Assembly (NCBI GenBank): GCA_005798285.1
Contig: SYKE01000102.1
Span: 1-53,514 of the forward strand
Direction of reading: 5' to 3'
DNA from: Actinomycetota bacterium
GTDB lineage: Bacteria > Armatimonadota > SYMT01
Length of the DNA: 53,514 bases
A program made the position numbers and the translations under genes. Within the stretch, counting starts at the first letter, position 1. Each line of letters begins with the position of its first letter. Positions 1-7,880 of this stretch are shown here, piece by piece. The notes beneath the pieces are model-generated. The model saw only the letters and a list, made by a program, of their open reading frames with translations. It was not told the DNA's origin and made no database searches.

Positions 1-1
1 G

Positions 2-313
2 TTCGCATCCGGCATCCTGGCGCGCGGTCCGGTAGCCGGCGCGACCTATGCCTATGGCGCTCCGCCGGACGGCATCGTGGAGAAGACGCATCGGATTCGA
101 GAGCTCTGCGCCCGGCACGGCGTGTCGATGGGCGCCGCCGCACTCCAGTTCCCCCTCGCGCACCCCTGCGTCGCCGCCGCCATCCCCGGCCCGAACGCTC
201 CGGAGCAGGCCCGCACCAACCTCGCCTGGCTGCGGGAGGAGATCCCCTCCGCGTTCTGGAGCGACCTCAAAGCCCAGGGCCTGATCCACCCCAACGCCCC
301 CACCCCCGCCTGA
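2..313 (+). CDS. Aldo/keto reductase, C-terminal part (cut by window edge)
   Basis: This is the last 103 codons of a gene entering from the left edge. The translation includes SGILARGPVAGATYAYG, then a helix ending in ARHGV, an ALQFPLAHP stretch and AAIPGP. This matches the C-terminal barrel and NADPH-binding end of D-threo-aldose (L-fucose) 1-dehydrogenase-type aldo/keto reductases, which oxidise or reduce sugars in the cytoplasm. The catalytic tetrad lies outside the window, so activity cannot be checked. The gene converges with the hypothetical gene at 402-878 across a perfect hairpin. Family assignment is good; the exact substrate is not visible. Confidence 0.8.
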   Translation, partial: FASGILARGPVAGATYAYGAPPDGIVEKTHRIRELCARHGVSMGAAALQFPLAHPCVAAAIPGPNAPEQARTNLAWLREEIPSAFWSDLKAQGLIHPNAPTPA

Positions 314-351
314 ACCCCGGCGCTACCGATCGCTCTGACGACCTGGGGGCC

Positions 352-381
352 AAGCCGTCGGACCTTTCAGTCCGACGGCTT
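352..381. terminator. Bidirectional hairpin terminator
   Basis: A perfect 12-bp stem (352-363 pairs with 370-381) closes a 6-nt loop between two convergent genes. On the plus strand it is followed by a pyrimidine-rich tail without a long T run. Position and symmetry suggest it ends transcription from both sides. Confidence 0.7.
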
Positions 382-401
382 CTCCGTTTCCGTTCCGCCG
401 A

Positions 402-878
402 TCAGTCTTCCGGCGTCGGGTCTGAACCGCCGCAGAACTTCTTCGGATCGATCCCAACCAGCAGCAGCGTGGTCTCGCGCAGCAGGGTGGCGCCGATCAC
501 CTCGCCAGGTTGATCGCTGTTGACCGCCTGGATCGAGCGATCGAGCATTCGGCAGAGCAGCACAGCAGGCGCTATTTCCGGCTCGCAGTCCAGTTCGGCG
601 GCCCGAGCGATGAAGGCGCCAAGCGTGGGTGCGTAGATCCCGGCGTGGACCTCCGGATCGTCCCCCAGCACCCAACCCTGGATCTGTGCGGCCTTCTCGA
701 TGAACTCCTGCATCGCGGCTTCACCGGTCTTCTCGCCGTCGGCTACCTCCTGGAGCGCGAACATCGCGGAACTCAGGTAGTCTCTGACCCAGCAACTCAC
801 GGTTTCGATGTTGTTGGCGCGGATGCCCGGGCCGACCTGGCCGGCGAAGATATCGTTGTCGGTTCCTCGTTGAACCAT
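402..878 (-). CDS. Hypothetical protein, 158 aa
   Basis: I do not recognise this family. The protein is acidic, mostly helical in appearance, lacks a signal peptide or membrane segment, and is probably cytoplasmic. Its N-terminal third reads like a small helical bundle (VRDYLSSAMFALQEVADGEK) and it has a Cys-containing segment LLCRMLDRS. The frame opens further upstream, but the ATG at 878 is preceded at 9 nt by AAGGAG, so I place the start there. It converges with the aldo/keto reductase and has no obvious operon partner in the window. Confidence 0.6.
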   Translation of the reverse strand: MVQRGTDNDIFAGQVGPGIRANNIETVSCWVRDYLSSAMFALQEVADGEKTGEAAMQEFIEKAAQIQGWVLGDDPEVHAGIYAPTLGAFIARAAELDCEPEIAPAVLLCRMLDRSIQAVNSDQPGEVIGATLLRETTLLLVGIDPKKFCGGSDPTPED

Positions 879-887
879 TGGGTTCTG

Positions 888-893
888 CTCCTT
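888..893 (-). promoter_or_regulatory. Ribosome binding site fixing the 878 start
   Basis: AAGGAG on the minus strand, 9 nt before the ATG at 878. It selects this start over the longer in-frame opening at 941. Confidence 0.6.
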
Positions 894-1206
894 CTTCGTT
901 GAAGATGGGGTAGACGACCGCAAACCGGTTGTCTGCCCCACGAACCCATATTACCACTCGCACCCGGCCACCTAATGACCGGGTGGAATCTCGTTTTCGG
1001 GAGATTGGGAAGTCTCTTACCTCAATTGGGCTGAGAGTGTAGATGGGGGCGATGGGGGTGTGAAGATTGGTGTGTGGGGGGAGCGCGATGGGTGTCGAGA
1101 AGTCGAACACTTTGTTTTCGACACTCGGTGGAAGGAGCGGCAGTTGGACATGCGCTCGCTGGCCTCACCTGGGAGCACCGGTGCTGTTGGTCTTCGACTC
1201 GCCGTG
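894..1206. other. Intergenic region with hairpins
   Basis: No convincing gene. It contains the upstream region of the 402-878 gene and the downstream region of the glycosyltransferase. Visible structure: a 7-bp stem CACCCGG/CCGGGTG (961-967 with 979-985), a 12-bp palindrome AGCACCGGTGCT (1174-1185), and a 7-bp stem CTCGCCG/CGGCGAG (1198-1204 with 1210-1216) whose loop covers the glycosyltransferase stop codon. The last two could end the minus-strand operon, but neither has a U tract. Confidence 0.4.
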
Positions 1207-3009
1207 CTACGGCGAGCCAGGCTCGATAATGCGCTCGTAGATGCGGACGGTAGGCATCATGTAGCGCCAGTCGTGGGGCGGCGTACCGGAGCGCCACCAG
1301 GCCAGTGGTCCCAGGGTCGGGCGGGGGCGGAACTCCTGATGGAGACGGTAGCCGGTGTTCAGGCGGGCTTTCAGATCGAGAATGCCGGACCGGAATGTCG
1401 GGTTGGCGGCGTGGATTCGTTCGGCGTCTTCATCGTCGTAGTCGGAGAGCAGGACGAAGCGAGGGGCGTAGCGGTCCAGCGCCTCGACCGTCAGGGCGCC
1501 GGTGTTGCTCGGGGGCGCCAGCACCTGGTATGGGCCGAGGTCGAACGGGGCACCGGGCGTGCCCGGCGTTCTTTCCCAGATGGGCGGACCGCCATACACC
1601 TGGCCAAGCAGCACGCAGCCGGCCGTCGGGTGGAGCGGAGGGGTCTGAAACCACGGGTTGAAGGCGAGCGCCACTCGGTCTCCGGGGCGGGTGGCGGAAC
1701 GGATGGCGGCGACTGCGGCATCACGGCTATCTGGGGCCGCGAAGACGCCGGCGTGGGCGATCGCCGATGCTGCGCCGGTGACCATCGCCAGCCCTCCCAC
1801 CGCGATCCAGAGGGGTCGGAAGCGAGTCTCTATGCCTCGGCCTATGGCGGCGGCGGCCAGGATCAGCAGGGGCGGGAGGATGGGCGTGACATATCGGACG
1901 TAGGAGCGTGCGCTGCCGCTGAGGGTCAGGAAGAAGACGAGCGCTGCGATCAGCAGGATGGCGTCTCCAGTCGTGCGTCTCCGTGTCTCGAGGAAGAGTC
2001 CAACGAGCGCCAGCAGGTAGGGCACGATCTCGAGGCCAATCGGCAGGGAAACCAGCAGGTGCTGCAGGAGCGCGGGGCGGGCGGCCTGAAAGAGCAGCCC
2101 CATCCCCTCGCGGTTGTACCGAAGCTCCTGGGAGACGTCGGCGATGAATCGGTCCGGCTGGAGCAGCACGCCGGGGGTGGCGATCAAGAACCCGGCGGCG
2201 CCGACTCCCAGGATCAGCAGCGCGTCGATCGCAACCGCTTTCCGATCGGGGGGTTCCCGTCGGCCCTGGAGAACGACAGGGACCAGCGCCAAGAACCACG
2301 GGAAGACGGAGTACTTGATGCCGACCCCGATGCCGCAGAGCAGCGCCGCTGTGAGCATCGCTCGCCGGCGGATTGCCGGCACGGAGGATGCGGCCGCCGT
2401 GGCAGCGGCGGCAAGCGTGGCGGTGCTGAAGAACGCGGACGGCACATCGACGGTGAGGTAGTGCCCCAGCACCACGCCCATCGGACAGAGTGCGGCCAGT
2501 GCGGCGGCGATCCACGCGGCGCGACGGCCGTAGAGGCGGTCCGCCGTCAGGAAAACCGGCCAGACGGTTGCCGCGCCGAGGATGGCCGTGATCCAGCGCC
2601 CCAGCAGCAGCAGATGGGCGTAGTCTCCTACCCAGAGGCTGAAGTCGGGCTGATCGTACCGCGGGACCGGACCCCAACCGAGGGGGGATGAGAGAAAGTC
2701 GTACGCCAGACGCGTGAGAAGGATGGTGAACGAGCCGTACGCGTAAAAGTCCGGCGTGAAGTCGCCCCAGAGGGGGTTGGTCTGGCAGATGGCGTGGAGC
2801 AGCACCGTCTCGTCGGGATGGTAGGCGTAGTAGCGTTCACTGCCGGGCAGCCCCCAGGTGATGCCCCACGATCTGAGCGCCAGAGCCATGCACATCAGGG
2901 CCAGCAGCCCCGCGGCGACCCCGAGCTTGCCTCCCACGTTGCCGTCGGACGTTGTGGTCGGCGCCGGACGCGCTGGGTGCGCCGAGTGCGGGGATTGTTT
3001 GCGAGACAC
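1207..3009 (-). CDS. Family 39-type (GT-C) membrane glycosyltransferase
   Basis: About 600 residues with a short polar N-terminus and then repeated hydrophobic segments, beginning with VAAGLLALMCMALAL near residues 31-45. The extracytoplasmic loop after the first segment carries HPDE (residues 64-67), the acidic motif position used by GT-C enzymes such as ArnT and protein mannosyltransferases. These transfer sugars from polyprenyl-phosphate donors to lipids or proteins outside the membrane. A polar C-terminal domain of about 200 residues follows the membrane part. I chose GTG at 3009, 4 nt after the plsC stop, because everything upstream in this frame overlaps plsC. It is the last gene of a cmk-plsC operon, which suggests envelope glycolipid work; the acceptor is unknown. 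Confidence 0.8.
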   Translation of the reverse strand: MSRKQSPHSAHPARPAPTTTSDGNVGGKLGVAAGLLALMCMALALRSWGITWGLPGSERYYAYHPDETVLLHAICQTNPLWGDFTPDFYAYGSFTILLTRLAYDFLSSPLGWGPVPRYDQPDFSLWVGDYAHLLLLGRWITAILGAATVWPVFLTADRLYGRRAAWIAAALAALCPMGVVLGHYLTVDVPSAFFSTATLAAAATAAASSVPAIRRRAMLTAALLCGIGVGIKYSVFPWFLALVPVVLQGRREPPDRKAVAIDALLILGVGAAGFLIATPGVLLQPDRFIADVSQELRYNREGMGLLFQAARPALLQHLLVSLPIGLEIVPYLLALVGLFLETRRRTTGDAILLIAALVFFLTLSGSARSYVRYVTPILPPLLILAAAAIGRGIETRFRPLWIAVGGLAMVTGAASAIAHAGVFAAPDSRDAAVAAIRSATRPGDRVALAFNPWFQTPPLHPTAGCVLLGQVYGGPPIWERTPGTPGAPFDLGPYQVLAPPSNTGALTVEALDRYAPRFVLLSDYDDEDAERIHAANPTFRSGILDLKARLNTGYRLHQEFRPRPTLGPLAWWRSGTPPHDWRYMMPTVRIYERIIEPGSP

Positions 3010-3013
3010 GGCG

Positions 3014-3625
3014 CTAGGAGTTTCGGTCGCGCAGCTCGGCAATCGCCTGCATGGTCCGCCGAGCGATGAACTGATGCTGCTCCCGAGCCGTGCGACCTTC
3101 GGTGTCTTCGGGGATTTGCAGCGGCTCTCCGTAGATGATGATGACTTTCGCGGGCCAGATGCCGCCGCTCCTCGGCATCGCCGCGGCGGTGCCCTGCAGA
3201 TAGACCGGCACCACCACCGCTCCGGTCCTCGCCGCGAGCATTCCGACACCGGTTTCCGCCGGACTCAACTCACCGCTGTCGCTCCGGGTGCCTTCCGGAA
3301 AGATCACCAGAGACCAATCGGCTTCCAATCGACGGAGCGCCTCTCGAATGGCGCCGCGATCGGCCTGCCCCCGCTTCACCGGAAAGGCATTGAGCTTCCG
3401 GATGAGCGCCGCAATCGGCGGGAACTTGAAGAGTTCCTCTTTGGCCATGAAACAACAGGGTCGCCACACTCCAACGGCCACTACCGGAGGATCCAGATAG
3501 CTGACATGATTGGCGGCAAGAATGACCGCTCCCGTGGGTGGGACGTGCTCCGCGCCGTGGATCTCCCAGCGAAAGTAAAGCTTGAACAGCCCCCGAAACA
3601 GGAGCCAGACCAGACGATAGATCAT
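3014..3625 (-). CDS. plsC: 1-acyl-sn-glycerol-3-phosphate acyltransferase
   Basis: A 203-residue PlsC-family enzyme that converts lysophosphatidic acid to phosphatidic acid at the inner membrane. The catalytic HX4D motif is present (H40 to D45, in NHVSYLD) and the glycerol-3-phosphate-binding motif FPEGTRS is at 109-115. A hydrophobic N-terminus (LVWLLFRGLFKLYF) provides membrane attachment. Length is typical of the shorter PlsC forms. Its ATG overlaps the cmk stop by 4 nt (ATGA), so translation is probably coupled, and cmk-plsC pairing is common in bacteria. Confidence 0.92.
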   Translation of the reverse strand: MIYRLVWLLFRGLFKLYFRWEIHGAEHVPPTGAVILAANHVSYLDPPVVAVGVWRPCCFMAKEELFKFPPIAALIRKLNAFPVKRGQADRGAIREALRRLEADWSLVIFPEGTRSDSGELSPAETGVGMLAARTGAVVVPVYLQGTAAAMPRSGGIWPAKVIIIYGEPLQIPEDTEGRTAREQHQFIARRTMQAIAELRDRNS

Positions 3626-4323
3626 AGCTCGGCGGTGGCCTTCCGTACGAGCCCAACGAGGAGCGACACCACCTCATCCTGGGTCATGCCGTCCGTAACG
3701 ACCACCTGCGCGTCGGCGGCCGGCCTCATCGGCGAGTGCTCCCGTTCCGCGTCCCGGCGATCCCGCTCTCGAACCTCGCGCAGTACGTGCTCGAACTCGA
3801 TCTCGCGGCCACCAGCCTGGAGTTGGAGCGCCCGGCGACGCGCACGTTCTTCGTCGCTCGCCGTGAGGAACACCTTCACCCCGGCATGCGGGAACACAAC
3901 GGTGCCGATGTCGCGGCCCTCCATCACCACGCCACCCCCTGCTCCAAGCTGGTTTTGCACGGTGACGAGCGCCGCCCGAACCTGGGGCCATGGCGCTACC
4001 TGAGAGGCGCCCAGGCTGATTTCGGGCGTCCGGATTCGCTCGGAGACATCCTCGTCATTCACCTCGAGGCCGCTCTCGCCCGGTCGAGGTTCGAGGAACC
4101 GGAACCGGAGGCTCCGAACCAGCGGAACAAGCGCGGCCTCGTCATTCCACGGAATTCCCGCCTGCTGAGCGGCCAGGGCAACGGCTCGGTACATGGCGCC
4201 CGTATCGATGTAAGTGAAGCCCAGTTCGGCCGCCACACGGCGGGCCACGGTGCTCTTTCCGGCTCCGGCGGGTCCATCTATCGCCACGATGGGACGAGCG
4301 GAATTCGGTGGGGACATCGGCAT
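3622..4323 (-). CDS. cmk: Cytidylate kinase
   Basis: A 233-residue CMP/dCMP kinase that transfers phosphate from ATP to CMP in pyrimidine nucleotide recycling. The P-loop GPAGAGKST is at 17-25, the CMP-binding region has YIDTGAMYRA, and the conserved MEGRDIGTVVFP segment is present, as is the Arg-rich lid (RERDRRDAERE). The frame opens 42 codons earlier, but the family begins close to the P-loop. ATG 4323 or ATG 4317 is the likely start, with no clear Shine-Dalgarno to decide. It heads the cmk-plsC-glycosyltransferase operon and is divergent from the ABC permease. Confidence 0.93.
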   Translation of the reverse strand: MPMSPPNSARPIVAIDGPAGAGKSTVARRVAAELGFTYIDTGAMYRAVALAAQQAGIPWNDEAALVPLVRSLRFRFLEPRPGESGLEVNDEDVSERIRTPEISLGASQVAPWPQVRAALVTVQNQLGAGGGVVMEGRDIGTVVFPHAGVKVFLTASDEERARRRALQLQAGGREIEFEHVLREVRERDRRDAEREHSPMRPAADAQVVVTDGMTQDEVVSLLVGLVRKATAEL

Positions 4324-4502
4324 GGTTCGGTACGGGCGGGCGCGGGCGAGGGTCTGGGAGATCAGCGTGGGTAAGTTTACCGGAAACCGGTGCTCGGGTG
4401 CCCGATTTGCTGGCGAGCGCCGGGCCGTGGGAGGATGCGGGGACCGCAAGCGGCAAACGGATTACGCCGGAGTGTGCCGGGGTTTGTCGAGGGGTGGTGA
4501 GC

Positions 4503-5456
4503 GTGGGAGGACTGGAAGCATTCTGGCGCCGTCGCGAATTCTCGCTGGCGCTGGCGGTGGTGGTCCTCATCCTTGCGGTCGGAATGTTGCGCGCCGACTT
4601 CCTGAAGCCGGAGAACCTGCGAGACATCCTGCTCAATGCCTCCATTCCCGCCGTTGCGGCCTGCGGCATGACAGTGCTGATCATCAATGCACAGATCGAC
4701 ATCTCGGTCGGCGCCGTCCTGGCGGTTTGCGCCGTGGTGATCACGATACTCGGCGGCGCCGGAGCTCCGGGCCCTGTCTTGCTTCTGGGCGCCGTTGCAG
4801 CCGGCGCCTCCCTCGGCGCCGTGAACGGGTGGCTCACCACTTACCTCAAGATCCCGGCCATTGTGGCGACTCTCGCGACATTGGGCGCCATCAAGGGTGG
4901 CCTGGTGATGGCGACTCACGGCGCCTCCACCCCGGCTCCCGCGGCGCTGACGACGTTTGGCAACCTCAACTATCTCGGCCTGGCGTCACCGGTTTGGAGC
5001 GCCGCGCTGGTCTGCGTACTCGCGGCGCTCTACCTGGAACGGACTCCGGCCGGCCGAAGGCACTACGCCGTGGGCAGCAATCCCCGCGCCTCGGAGCTTT
5101 CCGGACTTCCTGTCCAGGCCATCACTTTTCGAGCGTTCGTGCTGCTCGGAGGACTCGTCGGCGCGGCGGCGTTTCTCCACGTCGCCCGGTTCACCCCGGT
5201 CTATCCATCGCCGCCGAAGGGGTTCGAGCTGGAGGTCATCACGGCGGTGGTGGTCGGCGGCACCGACATCTTTGGGGGGCGCGGCACCATCATCGGCACC
5301 GTTCTGGCGGCGCTCCTCTTGAGCACGATCGGTATAGCGCTGACCTTTGTCGGCAGCAGCTTCACGGCGCTGCGCAGTGAGATACAGCCGGCGGTGCAGG
5401 GTCTTCTCATTTTGATCGCCGTGCTCTACAACGGCCTGTCAAGGCGCGGGAACTGA
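4503..5456 (+). CDS. RbsC-type sugar ABC transporter permease
   Basis: A 317-residue hydrophobic protein of the branched-chain amino acid/ribose permease family (CUT2 sugar importers). It has the family pattern AQIDISVGAVLAV in the first third, VNGWLTTYLKIPAIVATLAT in the middle and GGTDIFGGRGTIIGTVLAALLL near the end, with about 8-10 membrane segments. Several GTG codons could start it; GTG 4503 has a GAGGGG about 8 nt upstream and was chosen over 4494/4497. No ATPase or binding-protein gene is next to it: upstream is the divergent cmk and downstream a small protein and enzymes. It probably shares an ATPase encoded elsewhere. Confidence 0.85.
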   Translation: MGGLEAFWRRREFSLALAVVVLILAVGMLRADFLKPENLRDILLNASIPAVAACGMTVLIINAQIDISVGAVLAVCAVVITILGGAGAPGPVLLLGAVAAGASLGAVNGWLTTYLKIPAIVATLATLGAIKGGLVMATHGASTPAPAALTTFGNLNYLGLASPVWSAALVCVLAALYLERTPAGRRHYAVGSNPRASELSGLPVQAITFRAFVLLGGLVGAAAFLHVARFTPVYPSPPKGFELEVITAVVVGGTDIFGGRGTIIGTVLAALLLSTIGIALTFVGSSFTALRSEIQPAVQGLLILIAVLYNGLSRRGN

Positions 5457-5461
5457 GCCCC

Positions 5462-5677
5462 ATGAGATTTCGAGTGACACTACTGCGGCCCGGCGTCGAA
5501 GAGCAGACCTGGGTGATTCTTCCGGATGAGCCGAGCGCCCGGATGCAGGCGGAAGAGCAATCGCTGCGCGAACGCGAGACCGAGGTTCGCGTCTATCGCG
5601 AAGCCTTCGGTGGCGAACGACAGCTTCTGAGCGGCTACCGGCGCGGCAAGCCCGTGGACTCGGGCACATCGAACTGA
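5462..5677 (+). CDS. Small hypothetical protein, 71 aa
   Basis: A short, charged, probably cytoplasmic protein starting 5 nt after the permease stop and ending 24 nt before the SDR gene, in the same direction. This spacing suggests a real member of the operon. The sequence is a beta-strand-like start (FRVTLLRPG), then a Glu/Arg-rich helix with alternating charges (EEQSLRERETEVRVYRE) and a basic end. No family recognised; function unknown. Being short, it could also be a chance frame. Confidence 0.5.
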   Translation: MRFRVTLLRPGVEEQTWVILPDEPSARMQAEEQSLRERETEVRVYREAFGGERQLLSGYRRGKPVDSGTSN

Positions 5678-5701
5678 CCGAGCGGATGGGGGAGAGCGCG
5701 A

Positions 5702-6691
5702 ATGGACGTACTGGTGATTGGCGGGACCGGCTACATGAGCGGTCCGGTGGTGAACGCGCTTCTTGAAGCCGGGCATGCGGTGACGGTCCTCACGCGGGGA
5801 GAGCGACCCCTTCCCGAGGGCGTTCGCTCTCTCAAAGGCGACCGGAAGCGCCATTCGGAATTTGTGGAGTTGATGGAGGGCCGTCCGTTCGACGCGGTCG
5901 TGGACTGCATTTGCTACACCCCCGAGGATGCACGGGCGAACCTGCAGGCGTTCGCGGGCCGGATCGGTCACCTCGTGATGATCAGCACCGACTTCGTGTA
6001 CGGGCCCCATCGCGTGCTGCCGGCGACCGAGGACACGCCGACCCGCGCCATGAGCGAATATGGGCGGAAGAAGGTCCAATGCGAAGAGATCTTCTTCGGG
6101 GCCTTCGCGGAGGACGGCTTTCCGGTCACCTCACTTCGGCCGCCTCATATCATGGGCGCCGGCGGACAGCTCGGCACAGGCTCGCTCCTGAACCGCGACC
6201 CGATGCTCCTGGATCGGGTGGAGCAGGGGCTCCCGATCATCCTGCTGGATGGGGGCCAGTTTCTGATCCAGCCCGTGGTGCACCGCGACATCGCCGGCGC
6301 CGTGTGCGCGGTGCTGGGCGTTGAAGCCACGTTCGGCCGCGCCTACAACATGGCCGGCGCCGACTGCGTGACGACCCGCGAGTACTACGACATCGTGGCC
6401 GCCACGCTCGGCGTGGAAGCTCCGGAGTACCTCTCGCTGCCGTCGGCGGAGTACGTGCGTGCGTTCCCCGACCGGGCCCCCTTCGCAACCCATCGGATGT
6501 ATTCGATGGAGCGATTGGCGGCGGACACCGGCTTCCGCCCCCGCGTCAGCGTGCGTCATGCGATCTTCGAGATGATCGACTGGCTCCAGTCGACCGGTTC
6601 CGCCAAACCGTGCGTCGAAACCGAACTCGATCTCCAGACCGCCGCCCTGTGTCGTGCGTTCGGCGAGCAGCTTCCACGAATTCTCGGTTAG
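5702..6691 (+). CDS. NAD-dependent epimerase/dehydratase (extended SDR)
   Basis: A 329-residue extended short-chain dehydrogenase/reductase that acts on nucleotide sugars or similar substrates with NAD(P). The N-terminal Rossmann motif is GGTGYMSG (7-14), with the usual last glycine shifted by a Ser. MISTDFVYGP supplies the active-site strand, and the YxxxK pair is Y120/K124 in EYGRKK. A variable substrate domain follows. AGAGCG lies just upstream of the ATG. It sits in an operon with the sugar permease upstream and a Cys/Met-type PLP enzyme 26 nt downstream, suggesting a dedicated catabolic or modifying route for a transported compound. Substrate not predictable from sequence. Confidence 0.85.
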   Translation: MDVLVIGGTGYMSGPVVNALLEAGHAVTVLTRGERPLPEGVRSLKGDRKRHSEFVELMEGRPFDAVVDCICYTPEDARANLQAFAGRIGHLVMISTDFVYGPHRVLPATEDTPTRAMSEYGRKKVQCEEIFFGAFAEDGFPVTSLRPPHIMGAGGQLGTGSLLNRDPMLLDRVEQGLPIILLDGGQFLIQPVVHRDIAGAVCAVLGVEATFGRAYNMAGADCVTTREYYDIVAATLGVEAPEYLSLPSAEYVRAFPDRAPFATHRMYSMERLAADTGFRPRVSVRHAIFEMIDWLQSTGSAKPCVETELDLQTAALCRAFGEQLPRILG

Positions 6692-6717
6692 GGCCCCACC
6701 GGCGAGCGGATACAGGC

Positions 6718-7863
6718 ATGAAGAACCCCGGCTTCTCCACGATGTGCGCGCACCTGGGCGACGATCCCGCCCGGTTTCACGGCGCGCCGACTCCGCCGAT
6801 CTATCAAAACTCGCTGTTTACCCAGCCCGACACCGAGAGCTTCTTTCGGCGAACCGAACTCCGTCCGGAGATCTACGACTACACGCGGGTCGCCAACCCG
6901 ACGACGGATGTCCTCGAAACCAAGCTCGCGGCACTGGAGCGGACGGAAGCCTGTCGGGCATTCGGCTCCGGAATGGCGGCTGTATCTGCGGCCATTCTTG
7001 ACGCGGTTCGCACGGGCGATCACATCGTGGCCGTCGAAACCTCGTACGGTCCCACCCGTCAGTTTCTCAAAGCCTACCTGCCCCAATTGGGAATCGAGAC
7101 GACGTTCGTCCAAGGCGCCGATCCGTCGGAATTCCTGGAGGCGACTCGGCCAAACACCCGGCTCTACTACCTGGAGAGTCCCTCCAGCCTGGTGTTCCAT
7201 CTGCAGGACCTTCCGGCGGTGTGTGAGCTGGCGCGAGATCGCGGCATCGTGACGGCGATCGACAACTCGTGGGCCACCCCGTACTTCCAAAACCCGACGG
7301 AGTTCGGCGTGGATCTGGTGATACACTCCGCAACCAAATACCTGTGCGGCCACAGTGATGTTGTTGCGGGTGTCGTCATGGGAAACCGCGAACGAATGCA
7401 GAAGCTCACGGTGCAGGAGGGCTTTCTGCTGGGGGGCATTCTCGATCCGTTTGCTGCATGGCTCCTGTTGAGAGGGGTCCGAACACTGGGAGTGCGCATG
7501 GATCGGCACCAGCAGAGCGCCGGCAAAGTGGCCGACTTCCTGGAAGCGCATCCCCGCGTGGCCCGGGTGTACTGGCCCGGATTGGCATCCCACCCGCAGT
7601 ACGAGCTCGGGAGACGGCTGATGCGCGGGAATAGTGGACTGCTGAGTGTCGCGCTGAAGGACGGCGGGCGCGAAGCGGCCTGCCGCGTGATCGACCGGCT
7701 CCACTACTTCGGCATCGGCGTGAGCTGGGGCGGCTTCGAAAGTCTGGCCATTCCGATGTCCTTCGCGGAACCGGAGGGGCGGCTCTGGGGCGCCCGGATC
7801 TCTGTCGGGCTCGAGGACGTGGACGACCTTCTCGCGGACCTGGAGCAGGCGCTCGACTCGTAG
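6718..7863 (+). CDS. Cys/Met metabolism PLP-dependent enzyme
   Basis: A 381-residue fold-type I PLP enzyme of the cystathionine gamma-synthase/gamma-lyase family. The PLP lysine is K207 in SATKYLCGHSD, the cofactor-pyridine aspartate is D182 in AIDNSWATP, and the neighbouring-subunit Tyr/Arg motif is YDYTRVANPT (53-62). Length matches the family. The frame opens upstream inside the SDR gene, but ATG 6718 begins the conserved N-terminus. Known members cleave or form C-S or C-O bonds at the gamma or beta position of amino acids. It lacks a methionine-pathway neighbour here, so the reaction may be a beta- or gamma-elimination on an unusual substrate. Confidence 0.88.
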   Translation: MKNPGFSTMCAHLGDDPARFHGAPTPPIYQNSLFTQPDTESFFRRTELRPEIYDYTRVANPTTDVLETKLAALERTEACRAFGSGMAAVSAAILDAVRTGDHIVAVETSYGPTRQFLKAYLPQLGIETTFVQGADPSEFLEATRPNTRLYYLESPSSLVFHLQDLPAVCELARDRGIVTAIDNSWATPYFQNPTEFGVDLVIHSATKYLCGHSDVVAGVVMGNRERMQKLTVQEGFLLGGILDPFAAWLLLRGVRTLGVRMDRHQQSAGKVADFLEAHPRVARVYWPGLASHPQYELGRRLMRGNSGLLSVALKDGGREAACRVIDRLHYFGIGVSWGGFESLAIPMSFAEPEGRLWGARISVGLEDVDDLLADLEQALDS

Positions 7864-7880
7864 CGCCTGTCGGCCCTTCC

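Noticed and set aside
1060..2691. A long open frame (about 540 codons) on the plus strand inside the glycosyltransferase
   Set aside because: It is antisense to a gene with clear membrane segments and the HPDE motif, and its translation is Arg/Gly-rich with no features. High GC creates such shadows.
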